Shown: piece by piece, positions 17,654 through 26,514 of the stretch
Position numbering within the stretch: the first letter of the stretch is position 1
Layout of the letters: every line of letters starts with the position of its first letter
Assembly (NCBI GenBank): GCA_001587575.1
Contig: LNJC01000008.1
Coordinates: 1-42,340, forward strand
Source: Candidatus Methanofastidiosum methylothiophilum
Lineage (GTDB): Archaea; Methanobacteriota_B; Thermococci; Methanofastidiosales; Methanofastidiosaceae
DNA length: 42,340 nt
Reading direction: 5' to 3'
Program-made: the position numbers and the translations under genes
Notes under the pieces: generated by a model
Seen by the model: the letters and a program-made list of their open reading frames with translations, nothing else
Told to the model about the DNA's origin: nothing
Database searches by the model: none

Positions 17654-19471
17654 TTAAGAGTACTCTTCTAATCCAAGTCTCTTTAATGTTGCTTTTGTTG
17701 GAACTCCTTTTCTGTCCCAGCCTCTGAGATCATAGTATTCATCGAGCATTATGTCAAGTTCTTTCTGAGGTGTGTACATTCCTTTTGAAGCACCTGAGGG
17801 GATTGGCTCATTCATTACTCTCCAAGGAAGCGTGTCTCCGTCTCTAGCTTTTCCAGATTCTCTTATGGTGAATAGTCTTTCAAGAGTATATATTCTCTCT
17901 GCCATTGTCTTTACTTCATCTAGATTTGTGTCCCAGCCAGTTACTGCGTTAATCCAGTCTGAATGTACTTGAGTAACTGAAGTTCCATAAATCTTTTCAG
18001 CAAAGTGACATACTACAAGAGAGTCTCCTAAGCAAGTCCAGTTCTGGGTATTGTATGCGTTCAATGCTCTTCCTTCTGTTGTGTTTCTCTTCTCTGGGGG
18101 TAATCCATACTCTATTGGCCTTGCATCATGGTGGCTCCCTCCTCTTGGTGAAGTTGCGTACCCAACGGACATCGTCTTTTGAGCTCTTGGGGAGTGTCCT
18201 GCTGGCTCAAGACCTTTTACATGGAATGCGTACTTATATGCGTCGCCACCTAATTTCTCTGCGAGTGCCCTTGTTCCTTTTCCAATTAATTCTCCAAATT
18301 TTCCTCTCTTTTCTCCAATTATTCTAACTAGTTCTAAGAGATCTTCCCCATTTTCAAATTTGTATATTTTACCGTCAGTGTCTTTTTCTGTTAAGAGGCC
18401 TCTTTCCATTAACTCCATGACCATTGAAGCAGTTACACCTGCAGAAATTGTATCTATTCCGTATTCATCGGAAAGTCTATCTGCAGCAATTACATAGTCA
18501 ACATCGGCGATAGCTGGCATGCTACCAAAAGAGTATTGAGTCTCATATTCAGGCCCTTCTGAAACAGTGTTCAATTTATTAGCTTTGAAATCTTTTGCAC
18601 AGTGAATGCAACAGCTGAAACATGATCTGTGTCTAATTAAATGCTGAGTATTAAGTGTTTCTCCACCAATCTTATCAACATGTTCAAACGTTTCAAACTG
18701 CATGTTTCTTGTTCCCATTCCCCCAAATGCATTAATACTTGCAGGTAGTGCAGTAGTTCCATATTTTGAAAGGCCCGCTAAATTTTCTTTTGCTTTTTGG
18801 GCAAATTCCCCGTATAGTGCTTTTACTCTGGCCATATCGGCTACTTTAACATCTTTGTCTCCATATATAGCCACAGCTTTGAGATTTTTTGAACCCCAAA
18901 CTGCTCCGTTGCCACTTCTCCCAGCAACTCTAGTGTCCGTTATAACTGAAGTCATGGGCACTAGTTTTTCACCAGCTGGACCTATACATGCTATTTTGTA
19001 CTCAGAAGTTAATTCTTTTTTAAGTCTGTGTTGAGTTTCTATTGTTTTAAGTCCCCAGAATCTTTCTGCTTCTCTTATCTCAACTTTGTCATTATTAATA
19101 ACAATCATTACAGGTGAAGCTGCCTTACCTTTAATTACTACAGCATCGTATCCGGCATATTTTAGCATTGCAGCGAGCCCACCGCCAGCACTACTGTCTG
19201 CAAGAAGTCCTGTTTGAGGAGATTTAGCGCCGAAGTGAGTCCTACCTGCTCCATGCGCCAAAGTACCACTTAAAGGTCCAGATGCAAAAATAGAAACTGC
19301 TTCAGGGGCTAGCGGATTTGTACCTTTTTTTAGACCATCATAAAGATATTTTATTACAAATCCATTTCCACCAAGCCATTTTCTGTAAAATTGTTCATTT
19401 GGTGTTTCTACTTCAGTTTTTCCTGTTGTAAGGTCTATATGTAATATTTTACCTGCATAACCATAAACCAT
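17654..19471 (-). CDS. aor: Tungsten aldehyde:ferredoxin oxidoreductase (AOR family)
   Basis: About 605 residues. The N-terminal half has the pterin-binding signature (GYAGKILHIDLTTG, WLGGNGF, GPLSGT, GRTHFGAKSPQTG, DSSAGGG). The [4Fe-4S] cluster is bound by CFSCCIHC (CX2CX3C) and a downstream cysteine in CLGDSLVVC. It oxidises aldehydes to acids with ferredoxin, in the cytoplasm. The start at ATG 19471 gives the usual MVYGYAGK beginning; a GTG at 19480 would overlap the ferredoxin gene by 8 nt. The adjacent four-cluster ferredoxin is its likely electron partner. The substrate is not predictable. Confidence 0.94.
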   Translation of the reverse strand: MVYGYAGKILHIDLTTGKTEVETPNEQFYRKWLGGNGFVIKYLYDGLKKGTNPLAPEAVSIFASGPLSGTLAHGAGRTHFGAKSPQTGLLADSSAGGGLAAMLKYAGYDAVVIKGKAASPVMIVINNDKVEIREAERFWGLKTIETQHRLKKELTSEYKIACIGPAGEKLVPMTSVITDTRVAGRSGNGAVWGSKNLKAVAIYGDKDVKVADMARVKALYGEFAQKAKENLAGLSKYGTTALPASINAFGGMGTRNMQFETFEHVDKIGGETLNTQHLIRHRSCFSCCIHCAKDFKANKLNTVSEGPEYETQYSFGSMPAIADVDYVIAADRLSDEYGIDTISAGVTASMVMELMERGLLTEKDTDGKIYKFENGEDLLELVRIIGEKRGKFGELIGKGTRALAEKLGGDAYKYAFHVKGLEPAGHSPRAQKTMSVGYATSPRGGSHHDARPIEYGLPPEKRNTTEGRALNAYNTQNWTCLGDSLVVCHFAEKIYGTSVTQVHSDWINAVTGWDTNLDEVKTMAERIYTLERLFTIRESGKARDGDTLPWRVMNEPIPSGASKGMYTPQKELDIMLDEYYDLRGWDRKGVPTKATLKRLGLEEYS

Positions 19472-19472
19472 C

Positions 19473-19874
19473 TTAATCACCTACCTCAAGGGCTTTTTTG
19501 GGACATATCTTCACGCATTCAGGGTCCCCTTCGCATAAATTACATTTAATTGGGAGTTTGTAATCTTTATGCCAATATATACCGTCATATGGGCAGGCTC
19601 TAACACATAATCGGCACCCAATACATAAATCTTCAATGAGAACTACTCTTTCTAAATCTTGATCAATTACAAGCGCATCTGTTGGGCAGGCTTCTACACA
19701 TGGTGCATCGTCGCACTGTAAACAAACGCTGTATTTAGGCTCAACATAATCTTCCGTTTTAATTCTAATTCTAGATTTTCTTGGATTAAATGCATCGTAC
19801 CATTTGGATGAACAAAATAGTTCACACAGATTACAACCGGCACATTTCTTTTCATCAAAAACAATATGCTTCAT
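19473..19874 (-). CDS. Four-cluster [4Fe-4S] ferredoxin-type subunit, AOR partner
   Basis: A 133-residue protein with four cysteine quartets: CAGCNLCELFC, CLQCDDAPCVEACP, CIGCRLCVRACP and CNLCEGDPECVKICP. This layout is that of HycB/AorA-like electron-transfer subunits, here adjacent to AOR. It has an excellent AGGAGGGTAA ribosome site. Upstream on the minus strand is a TATA-like TTTTATATG, and directly beyond it the repeat TCGG-AATTA-CCGA (19930-19942). Confidence 0.92.
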   Translation of the reverse strand: MKHIVFDEKKCAGCNLCELFCSSKWYDAFNPRKSRIRIKTEDYVEPKYSVCLQCDDAPCVEACPTDALVIDQDLERVVLIEDLCIGCRLCVRACPYDGIYWHKDYKLPIKCNLCEGDPECVKICPKKALEVGD

Positions 19875-19929
19875 TAAAATTACCCTCCTAGGATTGTGTT
19901 TTGTTAATAATTATTCATATAAAAGAGTT

Positions 19930-19942
19930 TCGGAATTACCGA
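19930..19942. promoter_or_regulatory. Short inverted repeat upstream of the AOR operon
   Basis: TCGG-AATTA-CCGA lies just upstream of the minus-strand TATA box of the ferredoxin-AOR operon, where an activator or repressor could act. It stands out as GC-rich arms in AT-rich DNA, but it is short and may be chance. Confidence 0.3.
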
Positions 19943-19972
19943 TATGTTTAAATAAATATAACGAAAATATAT

Positions 19973-20110
19973 TTATTTAATCTTTTTCCCAGTTTTTAAG
20001 CATTCTTTGCAAATTTGCCCCTCTGAAACACAAGATATGCATATTGTTCTTCCACAAAGTCTACATATATATGGGTAAATGACCTGTTTTCCACAAACCA
20101 TACAAATCAT
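19973..20110 (-). CDS. 45-residue protein with four CXXC pairs (zinc mini-protein), downstream of map
   Basis: MICMVCGKQV is followed by CXXC pairs at C3/C6, C16/C19, C24/C27 and C34/C37, enough for two zinc sites in a cross-brace or tandem ribbon fold. The ATG at 20110 lies 5 nt after the map stop on the same strand, so the two are very likely one transcript and coupled. The protein ends in a basic tail (KTGKKIK). I do not recognise a named family. Eukaryotic MetAP1 has an N-terminal zinc-finger domain for ribosome association; whether this is an analogous separate subunit is speculation. Confidence 0.75.
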   Translation of the reverse strand: MICMVCGKQVIYPYICRLCGRTICISCVSEGQICKECLKTGKKIK

Positions 20111-20115
20111 AATTT

Positions 20116-21012
20116 TTAGGTGTAAACTTCACAGCCGCTTGACGTTACAATCAAACTATTTTCAGCTTGAGACACCATCCCTCCTTCACTCTCTAATAAA
20201 ACATTATAAGGATAAATAGTATTCGCTCTAATCAAGTTTCTCAAAGAGAAGTTAATTTTAAGGCCAGAATGATTTTTTTCAAGCCATCTTTCTGCGAATG
20301 GTAAAGTTTTATAGTTTTGTTTTATAACATTCAATAACTTTTTTGAGCTAGGATCTCTTAGTGGCCTATCTTGAAGATATTTGAATATATATACCTCTTC
20401 TGATGTCTTTAATTTACCCGCTTTAGTAGATGCGAAGGGTTCTATTGCTATTGTATCGCCTTCTTTTAGTTTTGACCCAATATTACTATTATAGTTTGGT
20501 ATTGTAATCCCAGAATGCAATATATATGGTCTAAGCCCGTGGCCACAAAGTTCTTTTATTGGATTGAAATTAAAATCCTTAATTGTTTCCTCAATTATTT
20601 TCCCAATGCTATTAGTCTTTACTCCAGGTTCAATTGCAGCTATTGCATTTTTTAGGGCCTCTTCTGATGCTTTTATGAGATCATCGTCCTTCTCATCTAC
20701 TTTTACTGTATAGGCGGTATCTGCTATACATCCTTCTATATGACATCCTATATCGACCTTTACATAATCTCCTCTCTTAAGAACAAGGTCTGTATCGATA
20801 TTAGGTGTATAATGTGCAGCCACACTATTAATAGAAATATTACATGGAAAAGCTGGGAATCCGCCCATTTCGATTACTTTGTTTTCTATAAACTCTGCTA
20901 GATCCACTAATTTATATCCACTAACAACTAGTTTTCTAGATTCTTCTTTAACCACCTTAAGTATATTTCCAGCCTTTCTATAACCATCAAAGTAATTATC
21001 ATCAACTTGCAT
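20116..21012 (-). CDS. map: Methionine aminopeptidase, type II
   Basis: A 298-residue pita-bread metallopeptidase that removes N-terminal Met from new proteins. The metal ligands are visible: D87, D98, H158 (GHGLRPYILH), E191 (IEPFA) and E284 (SQAENSL); the catalytic H67 is in AAHYTP. The insertion between the last His and Glu ligands is that of archaeal/eukaryotic type II enzymes. The start codon is the ATG at 21012. Its promoter lies at the edge of the origin region. Confidence 0.96.
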   Translation of the reverse strand: MQVDDNYFDGYRKAGNILKVVKEESRKLVVSGYKLVDLAEFIENKVIEMGGFPAFPCNISINSVAAHYTPNIDTDLVLKRGDYVKVDIGCHIEGCIADTAYTVKVDEKDDDLIKASEEALKNAIAAIEPGVKTNSIGKIIEETIKDFNFNPIKELCGHGLRPYILHSGITIPNYNSNIGSKLKEGDTIAIEPFASTKAGKLKTSEEVYIFKYLQDRPLRDPSSKKLLNVIKQNYKTLPFAERWLEKNHSGLKINFSLRNLIRANTIYPYNVLLESEGGMVSQAENSLIVTSSGCEVYT

Positions 21013-21056
21013 GATATAATGATAGAATATTGATTTAAATTATTATTTGCAGGGAT

Positions 21057-21078
21057 ACCCCTTTACTTCCACTGGAAA
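21057..21078 (-). repeat. Origin recognition box, left copy
   Basis: On the minus strand the core is CCAGTGGAAGTAAAGGGG. It matches the archaeal ORB layout of a dyad (TCCA.TGGAA) followed by a G-string. It shares 20 of 22 bases with the right copy and points in the opposite direction. Confidence 0.85.
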
Positions 21079-21325
21079 GTAAAATTTTATTGTTCTTTAT
21101 CAAAATAAATATAAAATTTTATAAAATCCCATTTATCTATTTTTTTTTAACTATATAAATTTTTCCTCTTGTTAAACTCATTTGACCATTAAAAGCTCAT
21201 TATAATATTCATGATCTTATTTTCATGTAATTCGACAAAATATAAATAAAGCTAAATTAACCTTTGTTTTTTAATCACGGTAAAAATATTTTTGCTTTTA
21301 ATTTTATTTTATTTATTAATCTAAT

Positions 21326-21347
21326 TTTCCAGTGGAAACAAAGGGGT
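21326..21347 (+). repeat. Origin recognition box, right copy
   Basis: The core is CCAGTGGAAACAAAGGGG on the plus strand, close to the published mini-ORB consensus, with the dyad at its left and the G-string on its right. It lies 53 nt before the orc1/cdc6 start. Confidence 0.87.
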
Positions 21348-21400
21348 GGGAGAAATATATAAAAAGGATAGATATTTCATAAAATAGTAGAGTGATATAA

Positions 21401-22843
21401 TTGAATAACAACGACAACGAAATGCCTCTCAAGTACGACGAAAACACGAAAGCCAAAAATTTCTCCGAAGTTTCTGACAAAGAAGAGCTTCAATATACTA
21501 TTGCTTCAAGTGTTGAAGATTTTGTTTCTAGCAAACAGTCATCACTTGATGATTTATTTGATGAGCTTCTTCTATCTAATTCGATTTTCAAAAATAAGGA
21601 AGTTTTGAGGCATTCTTATACCCCAGAAATTTTACCTCACAGAAAAAATGAAATTGAAAAGCTTGCTGCAATTTTAGTGTCGGCTATTAAGGGAGAAACA
21701 CCTTCAAACATTTTTGTTTATGGAAAAACAGGGACAGGTAAGACTGTAGTAGTTAAATATGTCGGAAACGGTCTCGTTAAAAAAGTAGGTGGGAAGGCCT
21801 TTTTGAAGACCTCACCTTCAATCGATTGTAATACAGGACTTCCAAAACCCGATCTATGCTCAAATGTTAAGATGGATATGCCTATCACTTTTATTTATAT
21901 TAACTGTGAAGTTGTCGATACCCAGTATAGATTATTATCTAAATTATCTGAGTATTTCGGTCAATCAGTTCCACTTACAGGTTGGCCTACAGATAAAATT
22001 TATGATGTATTTTCTCAAAGTCTTGATAGTGAAAAAAAATTAGTTATTATTATTCTTGACGAAGTTGACCAACTCCTCAAAAAAGGAGGAGACGATGTTC
22101 TCTATAACTTAACTAGAATTAATGGAGATTTGGAAAACGCTAGGGTTAGCATAATTGGTATCTCAAATGATTTGAAATTCATTGAATTCTTAGACCCTAG
22201 AGTCAAGAGTTCACTCGGTGAAGAAGAAATTATTTTTCCACCTTACGATGCTCCACAACTAATGGATATCCTAGAGGACAGGTCAAAAATATCTTTCAAT
22301 GATTCAGTAATAAGTCCTGGGGTAATACCTCTTTGCGCTGCATTCGCCGCCCAAGAGCATGGGGATGCAAGGAGAGCTCTTGATTTATTAAGAACAGCAG
22401 GTGAAATAGCAGAAAGGCAAAATGCTAAAAAAGTAACAGAGCCACATGTCAGAGTTGCAAAGGATAGAATTGAACAGGATAGAATATCTGAAGTAATAAA
22501 AACACTTCCAACTCAATCTAAACTTATTCTTTATTCTGTTTATCTTCTTGAGAAGTATATGCCAGGAGAAATTATTACAGGCGACGTGTTCAACATATAC
22601 AAGGACTTAAGTAACATCTTAAAACTTGACATTCTGACCCAAAGAAGGGTATCTGACTTAATCTCAGAGTTAGATATGCTTGGAATACTTAATGCCAAAG
22701 TTGTAAGCAAGGGAAGATATGGGAGAACAAGGGAGATTTCATCTGGAGTTCCACCAACACAAATCAAATCTTTACTTGAAAATGACTTTAAAATCAAGAA
22801 AGTATCTAGTTATGTTCCGCCAATTCAACACAGGCTTATATAA
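21401..22843 (+). CDS. cdc6: Orc1/Cdc6 replication initiator
   Basis: A 480-residue AAA+ ATPase that binds the adjacent ORBs and loads MCM. Walker A is GKTGTGKT (108-115), Walker B is IILDEVDQL, and the sensor-1 region reads IIGISND. HGDARRALDLLR is the Cdc6 sensor-2 arginine region. A C-terminal winged helix follows (about 375-465). The first about 65 residues are an acidic, low-complexity extension, making it longer than the usual 380-420. The TTG at 21401 is the listed start, with a TATA box about 40 nt upstream; an ATG at 21422 is an alternative. Confidence 0.96.
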   Translation: MNNNDNEMPLKYDENTKAKNFSEVSDKEELQYTIASSVEDFVSSKQSSLDDLFDELLLSNSIFKNKEVLRHSYTPEILPHRKNEIEKLAAILVSAIKGETPSNIFVYGKTGTGKTVVVKYVGNGLVKKVGGKAFLKTSPSIDCNTGLPKPDLCSNVKMDMPITFIYINCEVVDTQYRLLSKLSEYFGQSVPLTGWPTDKIYDVFSQSLDSEKKLVIIILDEVDQLLKKGGDDVLYNLTRINGDLENARVSIIGISNDLKFIEFLDPRVKSSLGEEEIIFPPYDAPQLMDILEDRSKISFNDSVISPGVIPLCAAFAAQEHGDARRALDLLRTAGEIAERQNAKKVTEPHVRVAKDRIEQDRISEVIKTLPTQSKLILYSVYLLEKYMPGEIITGDVFNIYKDLSNILKLDILTQRRVSDLISELDMLGILNAKVVSKGRYGRTREISSGVPPTQIKSLLENDFKIKKVSSYVPPIQHRLI

Positions 22844-22864
22844 ATTAATAAAAAGAAAAATAAA

Positions 22865-23326
22865 TTATTTAACATTTACTTTTAGTGCCTTTTCTTTCTC
22901 TTCAGCTTTCTTCATTGATATTTGAAGCACGCCATTATCAAATTTAGCCTCAGTCTCTTCGGGTTTAATTCCAGATGGCAGAGGTATTGATCTGTAGAAT
23001 CCTTGATATCTTCTCTCTTGGAAGTAGTACCCTTTTGCTTCATCTTCTTCTTTCTTTTCAAATTTCTTTTCAGCTTTTATTTCTATTGAGTCTTCTGTTA
23101 CTTTAATATCAATATCATCTTTTGTTATTCCAGGCATCTCTAGTTCCATAACAAACTCTTTTTCCGTTTCCTTTAAATCTGTCAATGGCCTTCTATACTT
23201 AACTACTTCTCCTTCTCTTGATTCACCAGGAATCAATAAAGGTGTTCTTCGCCAAAATTCAGGAAATGCTCTCTCAATTTCTTCCTGCATTTTTCTCATA
23301 TCTTCCATAATGTCAAACCATGTCAT
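22865..23326 (-). CDS. hsp20: Small heat shock protein (Hsp20/alpha-crystallin)
   Basis: A 153-residue chaperone. The alpha-crystallin domain runs from about 45 to 140 (EFVMELEMPGITKDDIDIKV ... FDNGVLQISMKKAE). A short C-terminal VNV resembles the I-X-I assembly motif. The ribosome site is GAGGTGG. On the minus strand TTTATATACTTTAAG serves as the TATA region. The 22844-22864 gap to orc1 is too short for more than a shared terminator. Confidence 0.95.
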   Translation of the reverse strand: MTWFDIMEDMRKMQEEIERAFPEFWRRTPLLIPGESREGEVVKYRRPLTDLKETEKEFVMELEMPGITKDDIDIKVTEDSIEIKAEKKFEKKEEDEAKGYYFQERRYQGFYRSIPLPSGIKPEETEAKFDNGVLQISMKKAEEKEKALKVNVK

Positions 23327-23511
23327 TTGACCACCTCTTTATTTCCTTCACTATATGTTAACCTAACTTAAAGTATATAAATCTTTCGCTTTCAATTTTT
23401 AATAATATATTAATACAAATTAATAACTTAATAACTGAATAATAACTAAAAATATTATGTGATAATTTTTTCACGGAAATTATTATATATATTAGTCTTT
23501 TGTGTTTGACT

Positions 23512-23724
23512 ATGGACAAAGAATCTTCTGCTAAAAAAGGTGAGTCTTGTTCACCTACTGGCTGCCCTCTTTGCACACGAGATGGCATGATATTGGCGGG
23601 CATAGGTCTAATAGTAGCATTTCTAATGCCGCCTCCATTTGGATTTGTTGGATTTATAATTTTTGGCTTTGCTTATTTCTTACCCTCAATTAAAAAGCTA
23701 AAACTGCAAAAAAATATTAATTAA
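23512..23724 (+). CDS. Small two-helix membrane protein with a Cys-rich N-terminus
   Basis: A 70-residue protein: MDKESSAKKG, then a CSPTGCPLC cysteine cluster (possible metal knuckle), then two hydrophobic helices (about 26-43 and 45-60) separated by PPPFG, and a basic tail. A TTG at 23500 could add four residues, but the ATG at 23512 sits about 25 nt after TATTATATATATT, as expected for a leaderless archaeal mRNA. No family recognised. Confidence 0.6.
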   Translation: MDKESSAKKGESCSPTGCPLCTRDGMILAGIGLIVAFLMPPPFGFVGFIIFGFAYFLPSIKKLKLQKNIN

Positions 23725-23788
23725 CTCTATTTTTACAAATTGATTGATAACCTTTTAATATTGAAATAATATTTTCTTTTGTGGTCAA

Positions 23789-25522
23789 ATGAGTGATGAT
23801 TTAATTAAACTTGCACATAAATATACTCTTATTAACGCCTTTCAATATGGAGGTACCCCCAATGCTAAGGCTGTTACTGGAAAAATCATGGCCGAGTTGC
23901 CTGAGATGAGAAAACAGGCAAAGGAAGTTATATCTGCCGTTGAAGATGCTATTAATCAGATATCAAAAATGTCTCATAAAGATATTGAGAATAAATTAAG
24001 AGAAATTAATCCAGAATACTTTTCTGAGAAACCTAAAGAAAAAGAAGCTCCAAAAGAACTTCCCCCACTTGAGGGGGCTGAAATGGGAAAAGTTGTAACA
24101 AGACTGCCCCCGGAGCCAAACGGATACCCTCACATCGGGCATGGAATGTCATTTTACTTTAATTATTATTATGCTAAAAAATATGGTGGAAAAGTCATTC
24201 TAAGATTTGACGATACTAATCCCAAAAAGGAAAAACTCGAATATTACGATGCAATAAAGCAGGATCTAAAATGGCTAAAAATATCTTGGGACGAAGAACG
24301 TAATATGTCTGACGATATGGACCTTTATTATAAATATGCTTTAGACCTTATTAACATGGGCAAGGCATATGTTTGCAACTGTGACCCAGAATATGTATCT
24401 AAACTTAGATATGATTCAAAGGATTGTCCTTGTGCCTCTAATGCAGTTAATGATAATCTATCTCTTTGGAAGGAAATGCAAACGGCCGAAGAAGGAAAAT
24501 ATTCTCTTAGACTAAGAGGGGACATGAGTTCAAAAAACACTGTAATGCGAGATCCAACTATGATGAGGGTCGTTGATCATCCACACCCAATACAAGGTGA
24601 CAAATATAGAATATGGCCAGTTTATGATTTTGCATGTGCAATTGAAGATTCTGTGCTTGGCGTCACACATGTTCTTAGAAGTAATGAGTTCACACTAAGA
24701 ATAGAATTACAGGATTATATAAGAGGACTTCTTAAATTAAGAAATCCAAAGATCATAGAATACTCTAGATTTACAGTAAAAGGTGCCCCAACATCTAAAA
24801 GACTTATTAGGCCTTTAATTGAAGAGCATGTTGTTTCTGGGTGGGACGATCCGCGTCTTGTAACAATTCGTGGTCTCAAAAGAAGAGGTATCACCCCAGA
24901 AGCAATTCACATGGTAGCAGAAGAAATCGGCCTTTCAAAATCAGAACCTGAAATCGACTGGTCTCTAATAGAATCGCTTAATAGAAAAGTTATTGATTCT
25001 ACTTCTGACAGGTACTATTTCGTATCTGATCCAAAATCTTTAGAAGTAATTGACGCATCTTACCAAACTGTTCAGCTAAAGCGTCATCCAGATTTTGATA
25101 GAGGTTTTAGAACTGTTAATATTACTGACAAATTTTATATTTCTGGTAATGATTTTAAAGAGATAACTAAAGGCCAGATACTTCGATTAAAGGATTTATA
25201 CAATATTTTTGTTATAGATGTTCAACCTAACTCTATTAAAGCAATGCACACAGATGAAAACTCTTCTAAAGATGAACTATCTAAAGTAAAGAAGATACAT
25301 TGGGTATCGAATAATAATGTTAAAGTAAATGTTGTAGTACCTGGAATTTTATACGAAGGAGAAGATATCAATCCGAATTCACTTACTACAATAAATGGAT
25401 ATGGAGAAGAAGGAATTAGTTCGCTAAAAGAGGGAGACATTGTTCAATTTGAGCGCTTTGGCTTTGTAAGGGTTGATAAAGTTGATTCAAAAGAAGTTAC
25501 AGTTATTCTTGCACATAAATAA
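23789..25522 (+). CDS. gltX: Glutamyl-tRNA synthetase, archaeal type
   Basis: A 577-residue class I synthetase. The HIGH signature is in RLPPEPNGYPHIGHGMSF and the KMSKS equivalent is in VKGAPTSKRLIRPL. The C-terminal beta-barrel anticodon-binding domain (about 400-577) is the archaeal/eukaryotic GlnRS-like type. An N-terminal helical extension of about 90 residues is normal for archaeal GluRS. It likely forms glutamyl-tRNA for both Glu and, via GatDE, Gln. priS follows by 12 nt. Confidence 0.97.
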   Translation: MSDDLIKLAHKYTLINAFQYGGTPNAKAVTGKIMAELPEMRKQAKEVISAVEDAINQISKMSHKDIENKLREINPEYFSEKPKEKEAPKELPPLEGAEMGKVVTRLPPEPNGYPHIGHGMSFYFNYYYAKKYGGKVILRFDDTNPKKEKLEYYDAIKQDLKWLKISWDEERNMSDDMDLYYKYALDLINMGKAYVCNCDPEYVSKLRYDSKDCPCASNAVNDNLSLWKEMQTAEEGKYSLRLRGDMSSKNTVMRDPTMMRVVDHPHPIQGDKYRIWPVYDFACAIEDSVLGVTHVLRSNEFTLRIELQDYIRGLLKLRNPKIIEYSRFTVKGAPTSKRLIRPLIEEHVVSGWDDPRLVTIRGLKRRGITPEAIHMVAEEIGLSKSEPEIDWSLIESLNRKVIDSTSDRYYFVSDPKSLEVIDASYQTVQLKRHPDFDRGFRTVNITDKFYISGNDFKEITKGQILRLKDLYNIFVIDVQPNSIKAMHTDENSSKDELSKVKKIHWVSNNNVKVNVVVPGILYEGEDINPNSLTTINGYGEEGISSLKEGDIVQFERFGFVRVDKVDSKEVTVILAHK

Positions 25523-25534
25523 AGATGGTGAGTT

Positions 25535-26473
25535 ATGGATTTTAGGGAAGCCTCTCTAAGGGAGAGGAAACTATATTATCATGAAGAATGGAATGAAAGA
25601 GATGTCCCTGAATTTATAATTGAAAGAATAATGGAAAGAGAATTCGCGTTTGATCATGATGGAAAAGGTTACAATGATAGATATAAAGGATTTGATACTC
25701 TCAGCCAATTCTCAGATTTTTTAATTAAAAATTTTCCATACGCTGTATGTACCAGCGTTTCTTATTATTCAAAACCTAAAAATCGTGAAGATTGGAAAGG
25801 GGCTGAACTAGTTTTTGATATAGATGCAAAAGATTTAGTCGTGAAAACTTGTGAATGTAAAGAAGGGAACGTGTGTGAAAAATGTTTATCGGAAGCTAAA
25901 GAGATTGTTCTAAAAATAAAAGACACCTTGATTGGAGATTTAGGAGTTAAAAGATTATATTTGGTATATTCTGGTAGAGGATACCATTTAAGGGTTGTTG
26001 ATAACGATGTTCTCCCTCTTGAGAGGAGATCAGAAGTTTTAGAATATGTCACTGGATCTAAAAGACCTAAAGACCTTTTCTTGTCTCACGGTTACCCGGC
26101 TGTTTATAGAAAGATGTTTATCTTGACTTTTAACAAAATGAATGAAAAAGACCTTCCTTTTAGTAAAAATATTATAGATTTAATTCTCTCAGAAAAAAAA
26201 ACAATTATCTCAAAACTTAAAACACGTCATTTTGATTTTTTAGACATTAAGGGTATTGGCGATAAAACCAAAAATGATTTATTAGGCCATATAGAAAAAA
26301 TTAATGGATCACTTGTTGATGGAAAAGTCACAGTTGATGTAAAAAGAATTTTAAGGCTTCCATCTACACTACACTCAAAAGTCTCTATGAAGTGTGTCGA
26401 AATAAAGAATATAGAGAATTTTGACCCTTTAAAACAAGCAGTTCCAAAATTTGTTTCTGAAAGAAAAGATTAG
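25535..26473 (+). CDS. priS: DNA primase small (catalytic) subunit
   Basis: A 312-residue archaeo-eukaryotic primase. The catalytic acidic pair is ELVFD95ID97AKD and the active-site histidine is in YSGRGYHLRV. The zinc knuckle is C106EC108...C114EKC117. The primase domain ends with SVSMKC-like residues near 290. It is shorter than most PriS proteins (350-400). The start has GGTGAG upstream and lies 12 nt after gltX, so they share a transcript. priL is not in the window. Confidence 0.93.
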   Translation: MDFREASLRERKLYYHEEWNERDVPEFIIERIMEREFAFDHDGKGYNDRYKGFDTLSQFSDFLIKNFPYAVCTSVSYYSKPKNREDWKGAELVFDIDAKDLVVKTCECKEGNVCEKCLSEAKEIVLKIKDTLIGDLGVKRLYLVYSGRGYHLRVVDNDVLPLERRSEVLEYVTGSKRPKDLFLSHGYPAVYRKMFILTFNKMNEKDLPFSKNIIDLILSEKKTIISKLKTRHFDFLDIKGIGDKTKNDLLGHIEKINGSLVDGKVTVDVKRILRLPSTLHSKVSMKCVEIKNIENFDPLKQAVPKFVSERKD

Positions 26474-26514
26474 ATTTACCAAAAACCTTTAAAACATTTA
26501 TAGTTATTGACTTC

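Larger units (their letters stand above)
21013..21400. other. Probable chromosomal replication origin (oriC)
   Basis: A 388-bp gene-free gap between map (-) and orc1/cdc6 (+). It contains two ORB elements in inverted orientation (21057-21078 and 21326-21347) with their G-rich ends pointing outward, separated by 247 bp of very AT-rich sequence with A and T tracts (e.g. about 21101-21165 and 21285-21320), the likely unwinding element. The orc1 promoter (TATATAAA, about 21356-21363) is next to the right ORB, so initiator binding could also autoregulate. Archaeal origins typically lie beside orc1/cdc6. Confidence 0.88.

Noticed and set aside
17654..19471. Plus-strand frames opposite the AOR gene
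   Set aside because: Several short frames exist, but all are shadows lacking motifs or ribosome sites.
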